A stretch of 64,000 nucleotides of DNA from the NCBI RefSeq assembly GCF_040954835.1, contig NC_090723.1, forward strand, positions 9,558,001-9,622,000, given 5' to 3'. This document shows positions 44,481 to 56,479 of this stretch, one piece after another. The position numbers and the translations under genes are program-made. The stretch is from Lepisosteus oculatus (lineage: Eukaryota > Chordata > Actinopteri > Semionotiformes > Lepisosteidae). How positions within the stretch are numbered: position 1 is the stretch's first letter; every line of letters starts with the position of its first letter. A model generated the notes under the pieces. That model was not told the origin of the DNA. It saw only the letters and a program-made list of their open reading frames with translations, and ran no database searches.

Positions 44481-47400
44481 ATGAATATGAGATCCACTGT
44501 CTTCGCCAGTGGCTGCTACAAGCTGGACGCGGAGAAGATCGAGCTGGAGCGACTGCAGGCGGGCAGTGGCGTCAGGAGGGAGCCCCGCGACTTCGCCGCC
44601 GACGTGCACCCCGACGTCCTGGGGGACATCCGCAACAGCGGGGGTCAGCCGCACCCGGGCAGCAAGGCCAAGAAGCTGAGGGAGGCCCAGGCCAGCAAGG
44701 CGGCCCGCACGCCCGTGGCGGCGGGGCAGAACAAGGCGCAGGGGGCGGCCGTGGGGCAGGAGGAGAACTGGGTCAGCCTGGGGGCGCTGACGGCCCCGGG
44801 GAAGCCGATGGGGGGCGAGGGCACCCCGGCCAAGAGCAAGACCCTGTTCGGACAGACCCACAGCTCCATGGGCAAGACGGACCCGCCCGCGCTCAACGCC
44901 GCCGGGAGGAGCGCGGAGGGGCCCGAGAGGGGGGCCCCCGCCCCGGCCGGGGGGCCGCCGGAGCTGGGCTCGGAGGGCAAGTGGAAGACCGGGCGGAAGG
45001 CGCCTGGCCACAGCCCCACGCAGGCCACCTGCCTGCGCCAGATCCTGCTGCTGCAGCTGGACCTGATCGAGCAGCAGCAGCAGCAGTTGCAGTCCAAGGA
45101 CAAGGAGATCGACGAGCTGAAGGCCGAGAAGGAGACGGTACGCAGGGGCGGGGGGGGGGGGGGCGGGGCGCCAGTCCTGCACCTCTTCCTGTGAGCCGCT
45201 GTTGCATTTGAAAGGGCAGGTGACAGGCGATCTGGCCTATTAGTCCACATTCTGTCGACTTTCGAACTGGTTTCTCCAGCACAGAGCCCGGGGGGGAGCC
45301 CAAAGCTGTCCTGGCTAGCAGCGGCCACAAGGAGGGGTACACCCTGGACAGGACCCCAGGCCATCGCAGGGCACCCACAGACCTGCACACTCCCACCAGG
45401 GCCAGTTTTCCCAGAAGCCAGTTAACCTTCCTGTTTGTGTTTCGCCCTGTGAATGCGAGGGAGAACGTGCAAACTCCACACGGACAGCACCCCGGGTCCA
45501 GAATTGAGCCCAGGGCTCTAGTGCCACGAGCCAGCAGTGCTAACCACTGCGTCACGGTGCCGCCCTCCATTTAGACCAGTAAATTGCTACAACTTCGCAA
45601 TCTGCAGTTTTGAATCCGAGGTTTGAGGTCATGTTTGGTTTTCTGCTTTGCAGCCTGTGCTGTTGCTACCTTTCAAATTCGTTTGACCAGACCTGAGGAC
45701 TTACGCTCGCTGTGCTATTGCAGTGACAGAAAGTGCAACAACAGTTCTGACATTCACTGCATGCTTTAGTCTCATACTTAGCCATCACTGAAACTCTTTT
45801 AAACTGGGGGTAAAAAAAGATGATTTCTCTTTCGATGTGACACTTGCACTGATGTATTTTTTTTTTTCTTGGAAAGCTCATAAAGCACAGTGTGTGATTA
45901 TAGCTCTGTCACTGGGACACATTTCCCAGTCTTTCCCCGGTTCAGGGTCCGGGGGGCATTGCTTGAGGATTGATGTTGCATGATTCCTGAGGGCCTGACG
46001 GGTTTGTACAGGCTTCAGTGCGGGTTCGCTGCTCAGTCCCTGCTGGGAGTGTCACCCTGTTCATGCCTGGGAGGTACAGTGGGGGTGGGTGCTGGGCTGT
46101 AGTCGCGCCCGGACATGGGCCCAGCAGCCAGGCCTGTTAATTCAGGGCTGTCGCAGGCCCAGGGGTGCTCGCTTGGCTCCACCACTGCTGCTGCCTGTCC
46201 GGGCTGTGGGGGGGTGGGGGGGTCCAGGAGAGTTGTCTTCCTTGGCCTTGTTTGAGAGGCTGAGGACAGGGCTCTCTTGAGCTGAAGGGAGGGGATCAGA
46301 ACACGTCTCGGGGTGCATCTACAAGTCTGTTAGCGGCAGTGTCCAGTTCGAAAACTTGCTGCTCGGGGTACATTGGAAGATACGATTTATTGTCCTCTGA
46401 GGGAAATTTTTTATGGACACCCTGCACCCCTGTACATTTAAATAGAATGCAAACAAAAGAAGAAAAGAAAAACATTGCACGTTATTCTATTACAAAAAAT
46501 AAGAAAAACATTGCGCAACACTCTATTGCATATGTACAGTATAACACACAACAACATATTACATTTATAACGCATCACAAAAACATATCACACTCAAGTG
46601 GGTCGTAAGAGTCACAACTGTGTTTATCCTTGACATTTGCATTGACAGCTTTAATGGATAGTGGAGCAAAGGAGTGTTGGGATCTGTTTGACTTACATTT
46701 GGGAACCCTAAAACGTCTGCCAGAAGGAAGAAGTCGATATTCAGAGTTGAGGATGTGGGAAGGATCTGATATAATTTTTCCTGCCCGTTTGATTATGGAT
46801 TTTTCAAAGATTGTCTGCGGTTTGGTTTCCAATGCAATGTCTGCATTGTCTTCAAACTGTAGAACGTTTTGGGTGCCTTGGTCCTCTTCCCTCTCCTCAG
46901 GGATGAGTCCTCTCCTCCAGCTCTGTCTGCTGCTGTGAAGCACGCAAGGCTAGTGCAGTTCTGCAGAGACTTGCACAGTGTCCGTGGTCTAGTGTCCGCA
47001 GCTGACCGACCAGGATTCCCGCTAGTGGGAACGGTCAGTTGGCCAGGTCGAACCAGAGGCTAGAGTTAGGCAGGGTGTCCTGGCCTTGCTGTGCCCTGGT
47101 GGCCGCTGTGGATGGCCAACAGTGTAGGGTGAGCCTAGCCAGCCCCTTCTCTTAAGGCTGTGCTGTCCCCTGTCTCACTGCATCGGGAAAACCAAGATCC
47201 CTGCCAGTGTATGAGTCTGAAAGATGCACGTTGTACACCTTGTTTTAATCAACAAGATTGGTAATAAAAGATTTTCAGGTGCTGGTTCTCAGAGCAGCTG
47301 TATTGCTGCTGTTTTAAGGCCAGCAGGAGCTCTCCAGTGTAATTCCAGATCCTTGCCGGGTCTGTGATGAGCTGAAGAGCACTGCTCAAGGTGCTGGGTC

Positions 47401-50400
47401 CCAGGGCTTGGGCCTCTAGCTGTGTACGATCTCCACCATCGATCCCGTCAGCAGGGTGAAAGATGCAGGGAAGCGGAGGGCGGTCCTTGCGCGGTTTGCC
47501 CAGAGGATCGGCCCGGCGGCGGGCGAGGTGCGGGGTTAACGCCTGCCTGTGTCTGTGTGCGCAGTTGCTCGCGCGGCTCGAGCGCATGGAGAGGCGGATG
47601 CAGCTGGTGAAGAAGGACTCCCGCGACAAGCAGAGGCTCTTCCAGTCCCCCGACTCCGAGGACCAGGGAGGGGAGGCCGATACCCCCGAGAGAGAGGAAT
47701 TCCCGGAGGGCGGCGGGTCGGAGAGCCCGCAGATCCACAACGCAAAGCCCCTTCCCTTCAGCCGTGCCATCAAGGGCCCCAAACGGTAGGGCCGCCCTGG
47801 GGCTATAGCCTCTCGTCCACTGCAGCAGGCCTACAGAGCAGCAGGGCCCCCCCAGGCCTCTAGTCCACCCCGCCGGGGGCCCCCCAGGCCTCTAGTCCAC
47901 CCCGCCGGGGGCCCCCCAGGCCTCTAGTCCACCCCGCCGGGGGCCCCCCAGGCCTCTAGTCCACCCCGCCGGGGCCACAGAGCAGCGGGACTTTTATCGA
48001 TCCCAACCTTGGAAGCAGGATGCGCTGGGCCTTTGTTGGATGGGCTTAGACCTGGAATAGGAGCTAACTGCGGCCCTCTAGGCCTGTTGTCGAGGACTTA
48101 ACAGCTAACTGCAATGTACCTGCTGCTTTCACTGTGTAGCTTTTGCCCATGATTATGTCTGTATTTCTCCTGTTAAGAGTCTGATGCTGACAGGTATTCT
48201 GCAACAGGGGTGCGAATCTATTAGAGCAGATTTCTCCCCAGGTGAGATCGAATGCCTGTTTTGACCTGGCTGGTTTTTGTTTTGTTGCGTTTGTTAATCC
48301 GAGGTGCAAAACCAGTGCCTGTACAAACTCTTTCAGAAATACGAATAAATTACAGCATTTTGCACATGCTCTATTACGGACAGGGAATTCTGAATAACCT
48401 CGGAATTACTCAGATTGAATCTATTAAACAGAGGTAATAGGACTTCTAAGGAATTGCAATTGATCTTTTTATAGCACAGTTTAGAAGACGTACCAGTAGA
48501 GAAAAGGGAAAATCAAAGTGCATTTTAACCTTGTGTGACGACAAAAGCACTTTTTTTTTTAATAAAAAAAAGGGATGTACAATGTCGCCTTCTGTGCGTT
48601 CTGATTGCCTGGCTTTTGTTCATAGTCCGCTGTGCTGCACTCAGACTGCTAACGACGCCTTGTTGTTTTAATTAGGTAAGCATATGAACTGGTGTTCAAG
48701 AGAAAACGGCTGCAGTTTCAACGGTGGTCACCCATTTTGTTTGTTCTTTTATGAGCCTTCAGTTGGCGCGCGTCTGGAGAGAGCTCCCGGGAAGAGCTGT
48801 TTTAAAGGGGTGGTGTTGAGTCCCCAGGCGTCAAGTCCTGGTACTTGTTTTTATTTAAGCCCTATCTCTTGTTTGTAACGGTAGTCTTTCTCCCCCCCCA
48901 CTTTAGAAAGTTCTCCTTCCTGGACTCCCAGAAGACTCCCAAATCCCGAGGGAAGTCCTCCAAGCTGTCCCCGCAGAAGGAGTCGGAGTCGGAGGGCGGC
49001 TCGCCCTGCCAGCGGGAGCTGCGCAGCAAGGAGACGCCGGAGAAGACGTCGGCGGGGGGGCGGCCGCCGGGCGACACGCCCCCCCAGCCCCGGGAGGAGC
49101 CCGGCGGCGCCGCCGCGGAGATGGAGGAGCTGCCCTACATGGCCACCACGGAGATGTACCTGTGCCGCTGGCACCAGCCGCCGCCCTCGCCGCTGCGCGA
49201 GCCCTCGCCCAAGAAGGAGGAGGTCGTGGCCAGTGAGTACCGGCCGCACGGGGGAGGTCCCGGGACCGCGGCAGAACCGGGCCACAGGTGGGGGGTCCCG
49301 GATCTGGTACAGCGGCAGAACCGGGCCACGGAGGGGGAAGGTCCCGGTCCCGGTATGGCGGCAGAACTGGGCCACGGGGGGGTCCCAGGACAGCGGCTGA
49401 TCCGGGCCACAGGTGGGGGGGGTCAAGGTCCCACAACGGGATCCAGCCTTCCCGCAGCAGCCCTGAAGATCCCTGACTTAAGAAGATAAAAGGGCTTGAA
49501 AATGGCGAAGTTGTTTAGCCGTCTTGGTTATTAGTAGCCTAATGATCCGAGGATCTCTTCCAGCTGGGTCCTAAAGGATCACAGCAAATCTGCTCTAAAA
49601 ATACGTCTCCCGACACCAGCCTGGTTTGCACGAAGAAGTCCATATTGTGTTCAGTCTTAAAAACAGTGCTTCTTAAATCCACTCCCTGGTCTTGAATGTG
49701 GAACACTGCGCTGTCCTCTAGTCATCTTTTCTGTCAGGAATGAGTTCAGAAAGCGAAGTGCAAGCAGTGCCAATGGAGTCGGGCAGCTGGTTCCCTGCGT
49801 CAGCGCCTGCACTCGCGCGTCTCCTCTGACCTCCTGCTCTCTGGCCTGTTTCAGTCCCCTCCTGGAGGGAGAACACGATCGAGCCCCTGGAAGAGGCCAC
49901 GGCGTCGGACATCGCGGAGGTGAGACCCCAGGAGCTCCCCGTCGGGGCCGCGGTTTCTGGGGGACATTCCCTGCTCCCCCCGCCGAGGACGAGCAGCAGA
50001 TTGAAGGAAATACTGACGTCTCCCCTGTAAACGCGCGTTAGGATTTCAGGTGGCGGGGTTGTGTGGGGTGCAGCGAGCCACCTGTGTGATTCCTTGTTTT
50101 TCTAATCCTCCTGTGTGTAGAATTTGGATGACGGCGCGTTTCTCAAACGGCACGCCAAGCTGGAGCTGGACGAGAAGAGGAGGAAGAGGTGAGGAGGAGA
50201 GATGCTGTTTTCCTAAAAACACGGCAAAACGCAGGCAGACGAGGAGGAATCGTTCAAGCTTAAACTGACTCTTCTCTCCCCCGTCCCGCCTGCAGGTGGG
50301 ACATCCAGCGAATCCGCGAGCAGCGCATGTTTCAGCGCCTGCAGCAGCGCATGTACAAGAAGAAGGGGATCCAGGAGAGCGAGCCGGAGGTCTCCTCCTT

Positions 50401-52486
50401 CTACCCCGACACCGACGACGGTACGCGCTTCAGGACGCGGTGTCCCCGTTCTCAAAAACCGGGGTGACCCAGGAGGAGGCGGCAGCAGAGGACCCCAGGC
50501 TGAGAACCCGGTGGTTTGGTCTTCCTGCCTTTGACGTCTCTCTCCCTGTTCCTTTGCAGTGGAGTCCCTGATGATCACGCCCTTCCTGCCCGTCGTCGCC
50601 TTCGGACGGCCGCTGCCGAAACTGACCCAGCAGTAAGTGTCCCGCTCCCCCGGGCGAGCGTATTGTATCCTGCTTCCAACCTATCCCGTGTCCAATACCC
50701 TTGATCCAGTCACTGGCTGGAGTAATATGGGCGACTCTCTATCGTGTAAAAACGTCTGTGTGAGGGAAAGAAGACCTGAGTTTGCAGTGTCGCTCTATCC
50801 TCGGGACTATCCTAGGATCTCGATACCGTTGCAAACCACTCCCTCTGGCCTCATCTCGGGGCCCTCCGGCTGGGCGGAGGTTCGGGCTGCAGGTACTGTG
50901 GAGCCCCAATGGGTGCACACCGTGGTCTCGCAGGGGGTGTGTGTGAGGGCAGTCTGAAGTATTTTGGCCAGTGTGTGCAGTTATTTTATTGACAAAAGTT
51001 TTTGTCGTGGCGAGAAACAAAACTTGGATCACTAAGCAAAAAAATTGTACTAAAGAGGGCTTGTGAGTGCTTGCCCAAAGGTGGGGTGGTGGTACCCCTT
51101 ACCCCAGCTGCCTCGGCTCCTGCTCGGGGCTGTAGCCCAGGGCCTCGACCAGCTGTGTTTGGAAACATAAACCTCCTTTCAAGTTAAGTTGCTGGTACTT
51201 TCAGATGACTTTACTCGTCGGCTGTTTATGGGGTAAAATCCATAAGTCATAGGAACTGTGGACCTGTGGGATTGTAAAATGCACAAGGGTCCACATGGTC
51301 ATCAGCCTATAGACGCGTCACTAATATGACCCAGAGCTTGGGAAGGCACAAGCCCATTCATGAACCTCGGAGCAAGGCTGGTGCTTCAGCAGTGTCCCCG
51401 AGCAGATCGGGGGTGTGTGTCTGTTTCTCCAGCCCCCTCTCTGCAGGAGGTGGGGGTGGGGCGCTGACCTGGAATTGACCTCTGTTTGTGTGTGCTGGGG
51501 TGGCTGAGAGGTGACGGTTTAAAGTGAGCGTGTGTGTGTGCGGGCGCCCGAGGCCTCGGCCGAACTGCTGCATGGTTTGTGATTTATATATTTCAAGATG
51601 AGAACTAGGTGCTGGCGGAGACACAGAAAGCATTGTCTTCAAAATGCAAGAACTTTCTGCTGCACCGTGCTCCCTGTGACAGCGGCTTTCCTTTACGCCT
51701 CCTCGCCTGCTAGCGCTTGGTCCAGACGGTGGCTTAATAACGTGATGAGAAACTTTTATTGTCCCCCTGGGGAAAATCTTTAAGGACGCAGAGCTTCGGT
51801 ACATCTGAGTACAGCACAAAACATTCCACATAGCATATAGCCATGGCATATTGCACATGCGTAGTCTATTATGGCTTAATTGGCTTTTACTGCCGCAGTG
51901 GCATTTCACCTTGCCATTTCTTTGTCTTCACTGCTATAATAATAATAATAATAATAACTGCTTACACTTATATAGCGCTTTTCTGGACACTCCACTCAAA
52001 GAGCTTTACAGGTAATGGGGATCCCCTCCACCACCACCAGTGTGCAGCCCCACCTGGATGATGCGACAGCAGCCATAGTGCGCCAGAACGCTCCCCACAC
52101 ACCAGCTCTCAGTGGGGAGGACAGCAGAGTGATGAAGCCAGTTCATAGACGGTGAATAGATAAAGTGAGCAAATTAATGTTTGTTGCTTTGATCTGGGAA
52201 CCCACAACTGTTAGCCTGAGGGAAGCTGGCAGAGTAGCTGTGTGAGCGCATTCAGAGCGCGTCAGCGTGTGAACTCTGTGTGGTCTGTCCATCCTGGGGT
52301 GTGGCGTCCCTGGAGGAGGAGGCTGGCGGGCCTGCGTCTGCCCCTCTTCACCTCCTGCCCGCTCCACCCACAGTCTCTCTCTCTGCCCCCGGCAGGAACT
52401 TCGAGCTGCCCTGGCTGGACGAGCGCAGCCGCTGCCGCATCGAGATGCAGAAGAAGCAGACGCCCCACCGGACCTGCCGGAAGTGA
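44481..52486 (+). CDS. msl1: MSL1, scaffold of the male-specific-lethal H4K16 acetyltransferase complex, complete
   Basis: MSL1 dimerises and bridges MSL2, MSL3 and the acetyltransferase MOF/KAT8 in the nucleus. Exons are 44481-45137, 47565-47785, 48907-49232, 49855-49919, 50121-50188, 50296-50420, 50560-50632 and 52396-52486. All have AG/GT borders in phase, giving 541 residues (human about 614). The start MNMRSTVF corresponds to human MTMRSAVF. A glycine/alanine/proline-rich N-terminal region is followed by the coiled coil (about residues 196-250: QILLLQLDLIEQQQQQLQ, then LLARLERMERRMQLVKKD). Next come LPYMATTEMYLCRWHQPPPS and the C-terminal PEHE region (about 400-515), which contacts MOF and MSL3: FLKRHAKLELDEKRRKRWDI, then SLMITPFLPVVAFGRPLPKL. 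It ends RSRC and KKQTPHRTCRK. The N-terminal exon is GC-rich and shorter or different compared with mammals. Confidence 0.97.
45310..45565 (-). repeat. nearly complete SINE copy ('gtggagtttg' family) in msl1 intron 1
   Basis: On the minus strand: 'gggcggcaccgtgacgcagt', 'ggttagcactgctggctcgt', B-box-like gggctcaattctgg, then 'gtgtggagtttgcacgttct'. Confidence 0.8.
46380..46945 (-). pseudogene. 3' end of a non-LTR retrotransposon (LINE), decayed
   Basis: The minus frame 46943-46575 reads IIKRAGKIISDPSHILNSEY, then LLPSGRRFRVPKCKSNRSQH and FAPLSIKAVN. This is the cysteine-containing C-terminus found after the reverse transcriptase in fish LINEs ('PSGRRxRxPxC..NR'). The 3' tail continues to 46380 with 'tttccctcagaggacaataa', related to the tails at 14128 and 24940. 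It lies in msl1 intron 1 in antisense orientation. The reverse transcriptase proper is absent. Confidence 0.75.
47850..47980. repeat. 33-bp minisatellite in msl1 intron 2
   Basis: About four near-perfect copies of 'aggcctctagtccaccccgc' plus 'cgggggcccccc', starting about 65 bp after the exon donor. Confidence 0.92.
49245..49432. repeat. minisatellite in msl1 intron 3
   Basis: Four or five degenerate units of about 45 bp built on 'gcggcagaaccgggccac' and 'ggtggggggtcccg', starting just after the donor at 49233. Confidence 0.85.
51735..51935 (-). repeat. LINE 3' tail
   Basis: 'acttttattgtccccctggg', 'gaaaatctttaaggacgcag' matches the tail of the element at 46380. A SINE3 copy follows immediately. 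Confidence 0.6.
51936..52155 (-). repeat. 5'-truncated SINE3 copy in the last msl1 intron
   Basis: (aat)n, then 'cttacacttatatagcgctt', 'ttctggacactccactcaaa', 'cacctggatgatgcgacagc', 'ctctcagtggggaggacagc'. The 5S-like head is missing. Confidence 0.88.
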
Positions 52487-53232
52487 GCTGCGCCCGCCCG
52501 CCCGCCTGTCTGCCCCCATTTCTCACGCCGCCCCCTCCACCCCGCCCCTTCCGAGCCGGCACAGAGGAGGGAGGGAGGGAGACTGACCCCCCGCTTTGGA
52601 AACGGAGAGAAATGAGATCTGGCGGCGCTTTTGGCGGAGCGCGGGAAGTGCTGCTCTTGCCTGAATCCGCCCGGAGAGGAGAGCTTCCTGCGTCGATCCT
52701 AATCGAGTTCTTCTTCGTGCCTGCCTGTAGCATAACGATACCTTTTGTACTTCTGTTCCGCTCCTAAGCTCCTACAGCCTGCTCCACACCTTGAGAGCCT
52801 TGTAAGGTATCTTGACAACCCCTGACTGTCTTCAGCAAGGTCTGGACTGCGCATCTTCCGAGTCCCATTGTGGGCTGGACTCGTTAATTGAGAGAGGAGC
52901 TGGAAACTGGGAAGAACGCTGGAGAGACTCAAGATGGGGGGGGGGGGGGTGCGTGTTTGTCTGTGGGGAGGGGGGTCCTGCCTCTGCAGGGGATGAACCC
53001 CGGCCCCGTGGCTGGGAGGGGGAGACGCAGGGAAGAGGGTACAGCTGACCGCTGTGGGGCTCTTTCGTTTCCACAGGGCGCAGAAGGAATTCCGGGCTTG
53101 TACAGAAGCAGCACGATTCACACGGGAGCCCTTAAGATCTTTTTTTTGGTTAAGCCGAGAACTGAAAAAAAACGGTTTAAACTCGTAACTGAGCTGCGTC
53201 TGTGAAGAGTGCACAGCTGCATCTCTCGGAGG

Positions 53233-53238
53233 AATAAA
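53233..53238 (+). terminator. candidate proximal msl1 poly(A) signal
   Basis: AATAAA in 'gaggAATAAAcagc', about 750 nt after the stop. Confidence 0.45.
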
Positions 53239-55654
53239 CAGCACACCAGATCAAGTGCGCAAGTGTACACCGTTGTTTCAAGGTTAATATCCTGACTTTG
53301 TAAGGTTACATAGCTGAGATTCAGTGGTGTAAAATTGCTAAGGCCATTAATTGCTTGTGGCCCTTAAAGGTTTGGCCTGAGGAGCCCTTGTCTAGATCCC
53401 TGGTCACTAGTTTTTGGAGAGGAGCCCTGCTGATTCCCCTGTGCCTGGTTGGCACACAATCTCCTACAGTTCCCTGCGTCTGAGCATCTGAAGTGCAGTG
53501 TTCAGTGAAATATTACCCACCCAAGCCTATTAAGGGACTAGAAATAATAGTACTTATAGAATGTTGAATCGTACTTGAGCCATGTGCTGTTTGTTTCCCA
53601 GATACAGTTCTAACTGCATGGCCCTGGAATTCCAGAGATATGATCTTCCTGCCCCTTACCATGCTCCAGCTTTTAATGACTTGGTTTAATTGGTCTGGAT
53701 CAGTCCTTAGCTGTTGAATTTGGGGTTTAAAACTAAATTCCAGACTGGATTACACAGTGGGTTTCTTAATTGGAGAAATGCAGTGCTTTTCACTGGGCCT
53801 ATAAATCTCTATAGGGACTGTGCTTAGAATGAATTGGATGTCTTAAGGCTGTGTGACAAGAGTTCAGCAAAGAGGTGCTGGTATTTCATCCCCCGAGGAA
53901 GTTGAGCTGATTGTGAAAGGAGGGTTTTCATTTGAACTGTGACAGGAGCTCAGTCTGACACGATGCACGCAGCTGCCTGATTGGCTGATGGTGTCGTAAT
54001 GCGCCTGGATGGCTGTGGTTCTCCTGGCTGCCGTGACACTAGGGGGCAGCAGCGCTGTCGCCCCGTTTCCTCTGTTCGAGTGTCGGCTATCCTGAGTCTC
54101 AGAACAGCTCCCTTCAAAGCCTGGGGGGACGGGACCGTCTTGTACACCCCCAGACCTACCGGGCAAAACCTGTGGGTTTATCTGCGTTTCTCTATGCACA
54201 ATTAAGCCCCCCGGAAAAGACATCCTATCCAAATGGGTTGAATTAAGTAACTGGCGTCGGAGGTGGAATGAATACCAGGGGTCCCACTGCAGCTGGTGCC
54301 TGGACCTCCCGGGTGAACCTGGATGAACAGGCTGGCCCACCCTTTCCGAGGCTCATCGGCGTCCTCTCTTGACCAGGAGAAGGTAAAAACGTTTCGAGCT
54401 CAGCAAAGTCTTGGGGAGCTGTAGCCCGTTTGATTTGAGCTTCAAGTGGCTTCATTTGAAGGAGCTGCCATGTTTCCCCATTTCTCTGTTCACTGGAAAT
54501 ATAGGAATTTCCTAAGGCATTGGGATGGTGGTGGTCCAGCACTGGATCTCGCGGTTCAGGACCCCGGAGGTCCTTGTGTCCTCGCTGTCCCAAGCCCCCG
54601 CCGGTGTCCAGTGGGAGTTCCTCGGAGCGCTGCCCCTTGTTTCAAGCGCAGGAGTGGTGCTTTACCCTGATTGTTGAAAAGCATAAGAGACGCATGCTGT
54701 AAAAATAAACTGTACAAAGAGGAAAACTAGTCTAAAAGTGGGTTCATATAGCTGTTCCTCTGTCCCTCTGGAGGAGGGGAGAGGGGGTTTGCTCTGTTTT
54801 CCCTCTTTAAATGTTCATCTTCTGCATGTTCCTCAGTTGGAGGTATTTTAATCCCTTTGCTGTTTTTGTTAAAATTTTGGGGATTGTATTTCTTACCCTT
54901 TTTATTGTTAGTTTTACGTCCTGTCAGGTTCTGTGTAAAGATGCTCTTACAGCTGAGCTCTGTCCGCCTGGTCAGCTGGCCCTCGCGTCCAGTGCCCACA
55001 ACCTGCCCACCCCTTGAGCTCCTTGCTTGTTAAACACTTGCAGTACAGAGCCAGGATCTGTGTGCTGTACATTGTGTGGGGTTGCACGTTTCCAGCAGCA
55101 TTTGCTGTTAGTGAGGAGCACGACTGTGTCGATCTCTTATTTCGAGCTGGAATACCCTAGCTGTACATGATGAAAAACTTCTGCCCCCCTGGCCTCTCAG
55201 GTTAAGATTCCAGAGTCAGCTCCTCACATCCCTGACGCCTGTGTGATCCCAAGGCTACCTGGTCAGGTGATGACTGGTTTTCTTCAGGAATGCCGGAATA
55301 CAAACAGAAATGCAAGACGAGACGCTGTCGGTGCTGCAGGGGGGCTGCGTCGCTTGCAGGGGTGTCCAGCTGACCGGCAGCGAGGTCAGAGGTCAGTGGG
55401 GTCCGTTTTGTTTTGGGCGGTTTGTGCCCTGTGTTTTTTTTCCCCGCTTCTTCTTCGCCTGCAGAATTGATCGCATCTCGCCAGTCCCCTCTGTGCTGGT
55501 CGTGCACGTTCAGGCGCAACACAACAAAAATGAGAGTATTTCTTTCAGCCTCGCCTCTGTCTTTCACCCCGTTTTTGTGTTGATGTTGGAATTCTGCTCT
55601 TCCCAGTTGTTGATCTCATGCCGTCCTCTCCCAGCCAGTTCCAAGGGTAAGCCT

Positions 55655-55860
55655 CATGGTGGGCCCCCGTGTGGAGCGGCTGGTCAAGGCACTTGTCTGA
55701 GCACGGGTTCGAGCCTGGGTCATGTCACTGACCCCCTGCTGAGGGTGGTGGTGGGGGCAGTTAGAACTCTCGCAGTGCTTGACAACACAGCGCCCCCTGT
55801 GGCCTCCTGGGCTCCCTGCAGGCAGGAGGAGGCATCAGGGAGGGGCGCTCCCCTCCTGTT
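55655..55860 (+). repeat. tRNA-derived SINE-like element
   Basis: 'gagcggctggtcaaggcact' resembles a tRNA A-box region. 'gcacgggttcgagcctgggt' contains a near-perfect B-box (GGTTCGAGCC) at the right distance. An unrelated body follows. Confidence 0.55.
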
Positions 55861-56443
55861 GGGCCCTGGGCTACTGGTAGTGACTGGGCAAAAGGTGTAA
55901 AAAAAAAAATCTGATGGCCTCTTCCACTTTGGGAAGGAGTAACGAAAATAAGTGACGATTTACTATTAAAAAGCAAGCCTGCCATAGAATAGAACAAGGA
56001 CCGTGATCAGCCTGTGCTTCAGACCTTGTTTGGAATGGGTTACGGAGGCTGGGATGTCGACCGGTTCCCTCGGCTCCTCGTGCGAGTTCCACGGCGCTGA
56101 GAAACCTGCCAGTCTCAGCCCTGTGTCGAGGCAGCCGTGATCAGAAGGCCCCGAGACGCGCGTCTCTTTCTCTCTGTGGTCGTCCCCGCTTCCTGTTGCG
56201 TCTCTGTCCTCTTCTGGTTCCGTTTCTCCTCCCCAGCGGGAGACGACAAAATCCCAAACTGTATATTTGACCGCCTCTGTACATAGCTTTCAGAAACACA
56301 CACAAGGTGTAAATAAGCACGACGTGGCTGTTATTTTTATTTAAAGTTCAACTTCACTCTTGAGTGTTAACGTTCAGTATTGGTATTCTAAAAAAAAAAA
56401 CATGCTTCAGTGTGAAAAAGTTGACAAAGTGGAATTGTTTTTC

Positions 56444-56449
56444 AATAAA
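56444..56449 (+). terminator. candidate distal msl1 poly(A) signal
   Basis: AATAAA followed within 40 nt by T/G-rich 'atgttttatttgg'. Confidence 0.4.
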
Positions 56450-56479
56450 ATTCACAAACTCGAGTGAATGCCATGTTTT

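Larger units (their letters stand above)
52487..56470 (+). other. msl1: msl1 3'UTR (inferred) and intergenic DNA
   Basis: About 4 kb after the msl1 stop with no supportable gene. AATAAA occurs at 53233-53238 and again at 56444-56449, the latter in a clean 3'-end-like context (tttttcAATAAAattcac). I infer a short and a long 3'UTR. The open minus frame at 53864-54340 has no recognisable domain. Confidence 0.45.

Noticed and set aside
44361-45182. 273-residue minus frame
   Set aside because: Antisense shadow of the GC-rich first coding exon of msl1.
48851-49436. Two minus frames of about 180-190 residues
   Set aside because: Antisense of an msl1 exon plus the adjoining minisatellite.
53864-54340. 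158-residue minus frame downstream of msl1
   Set aside because: No family resemblance or splice signals; most likely chance within the 3'UTR.
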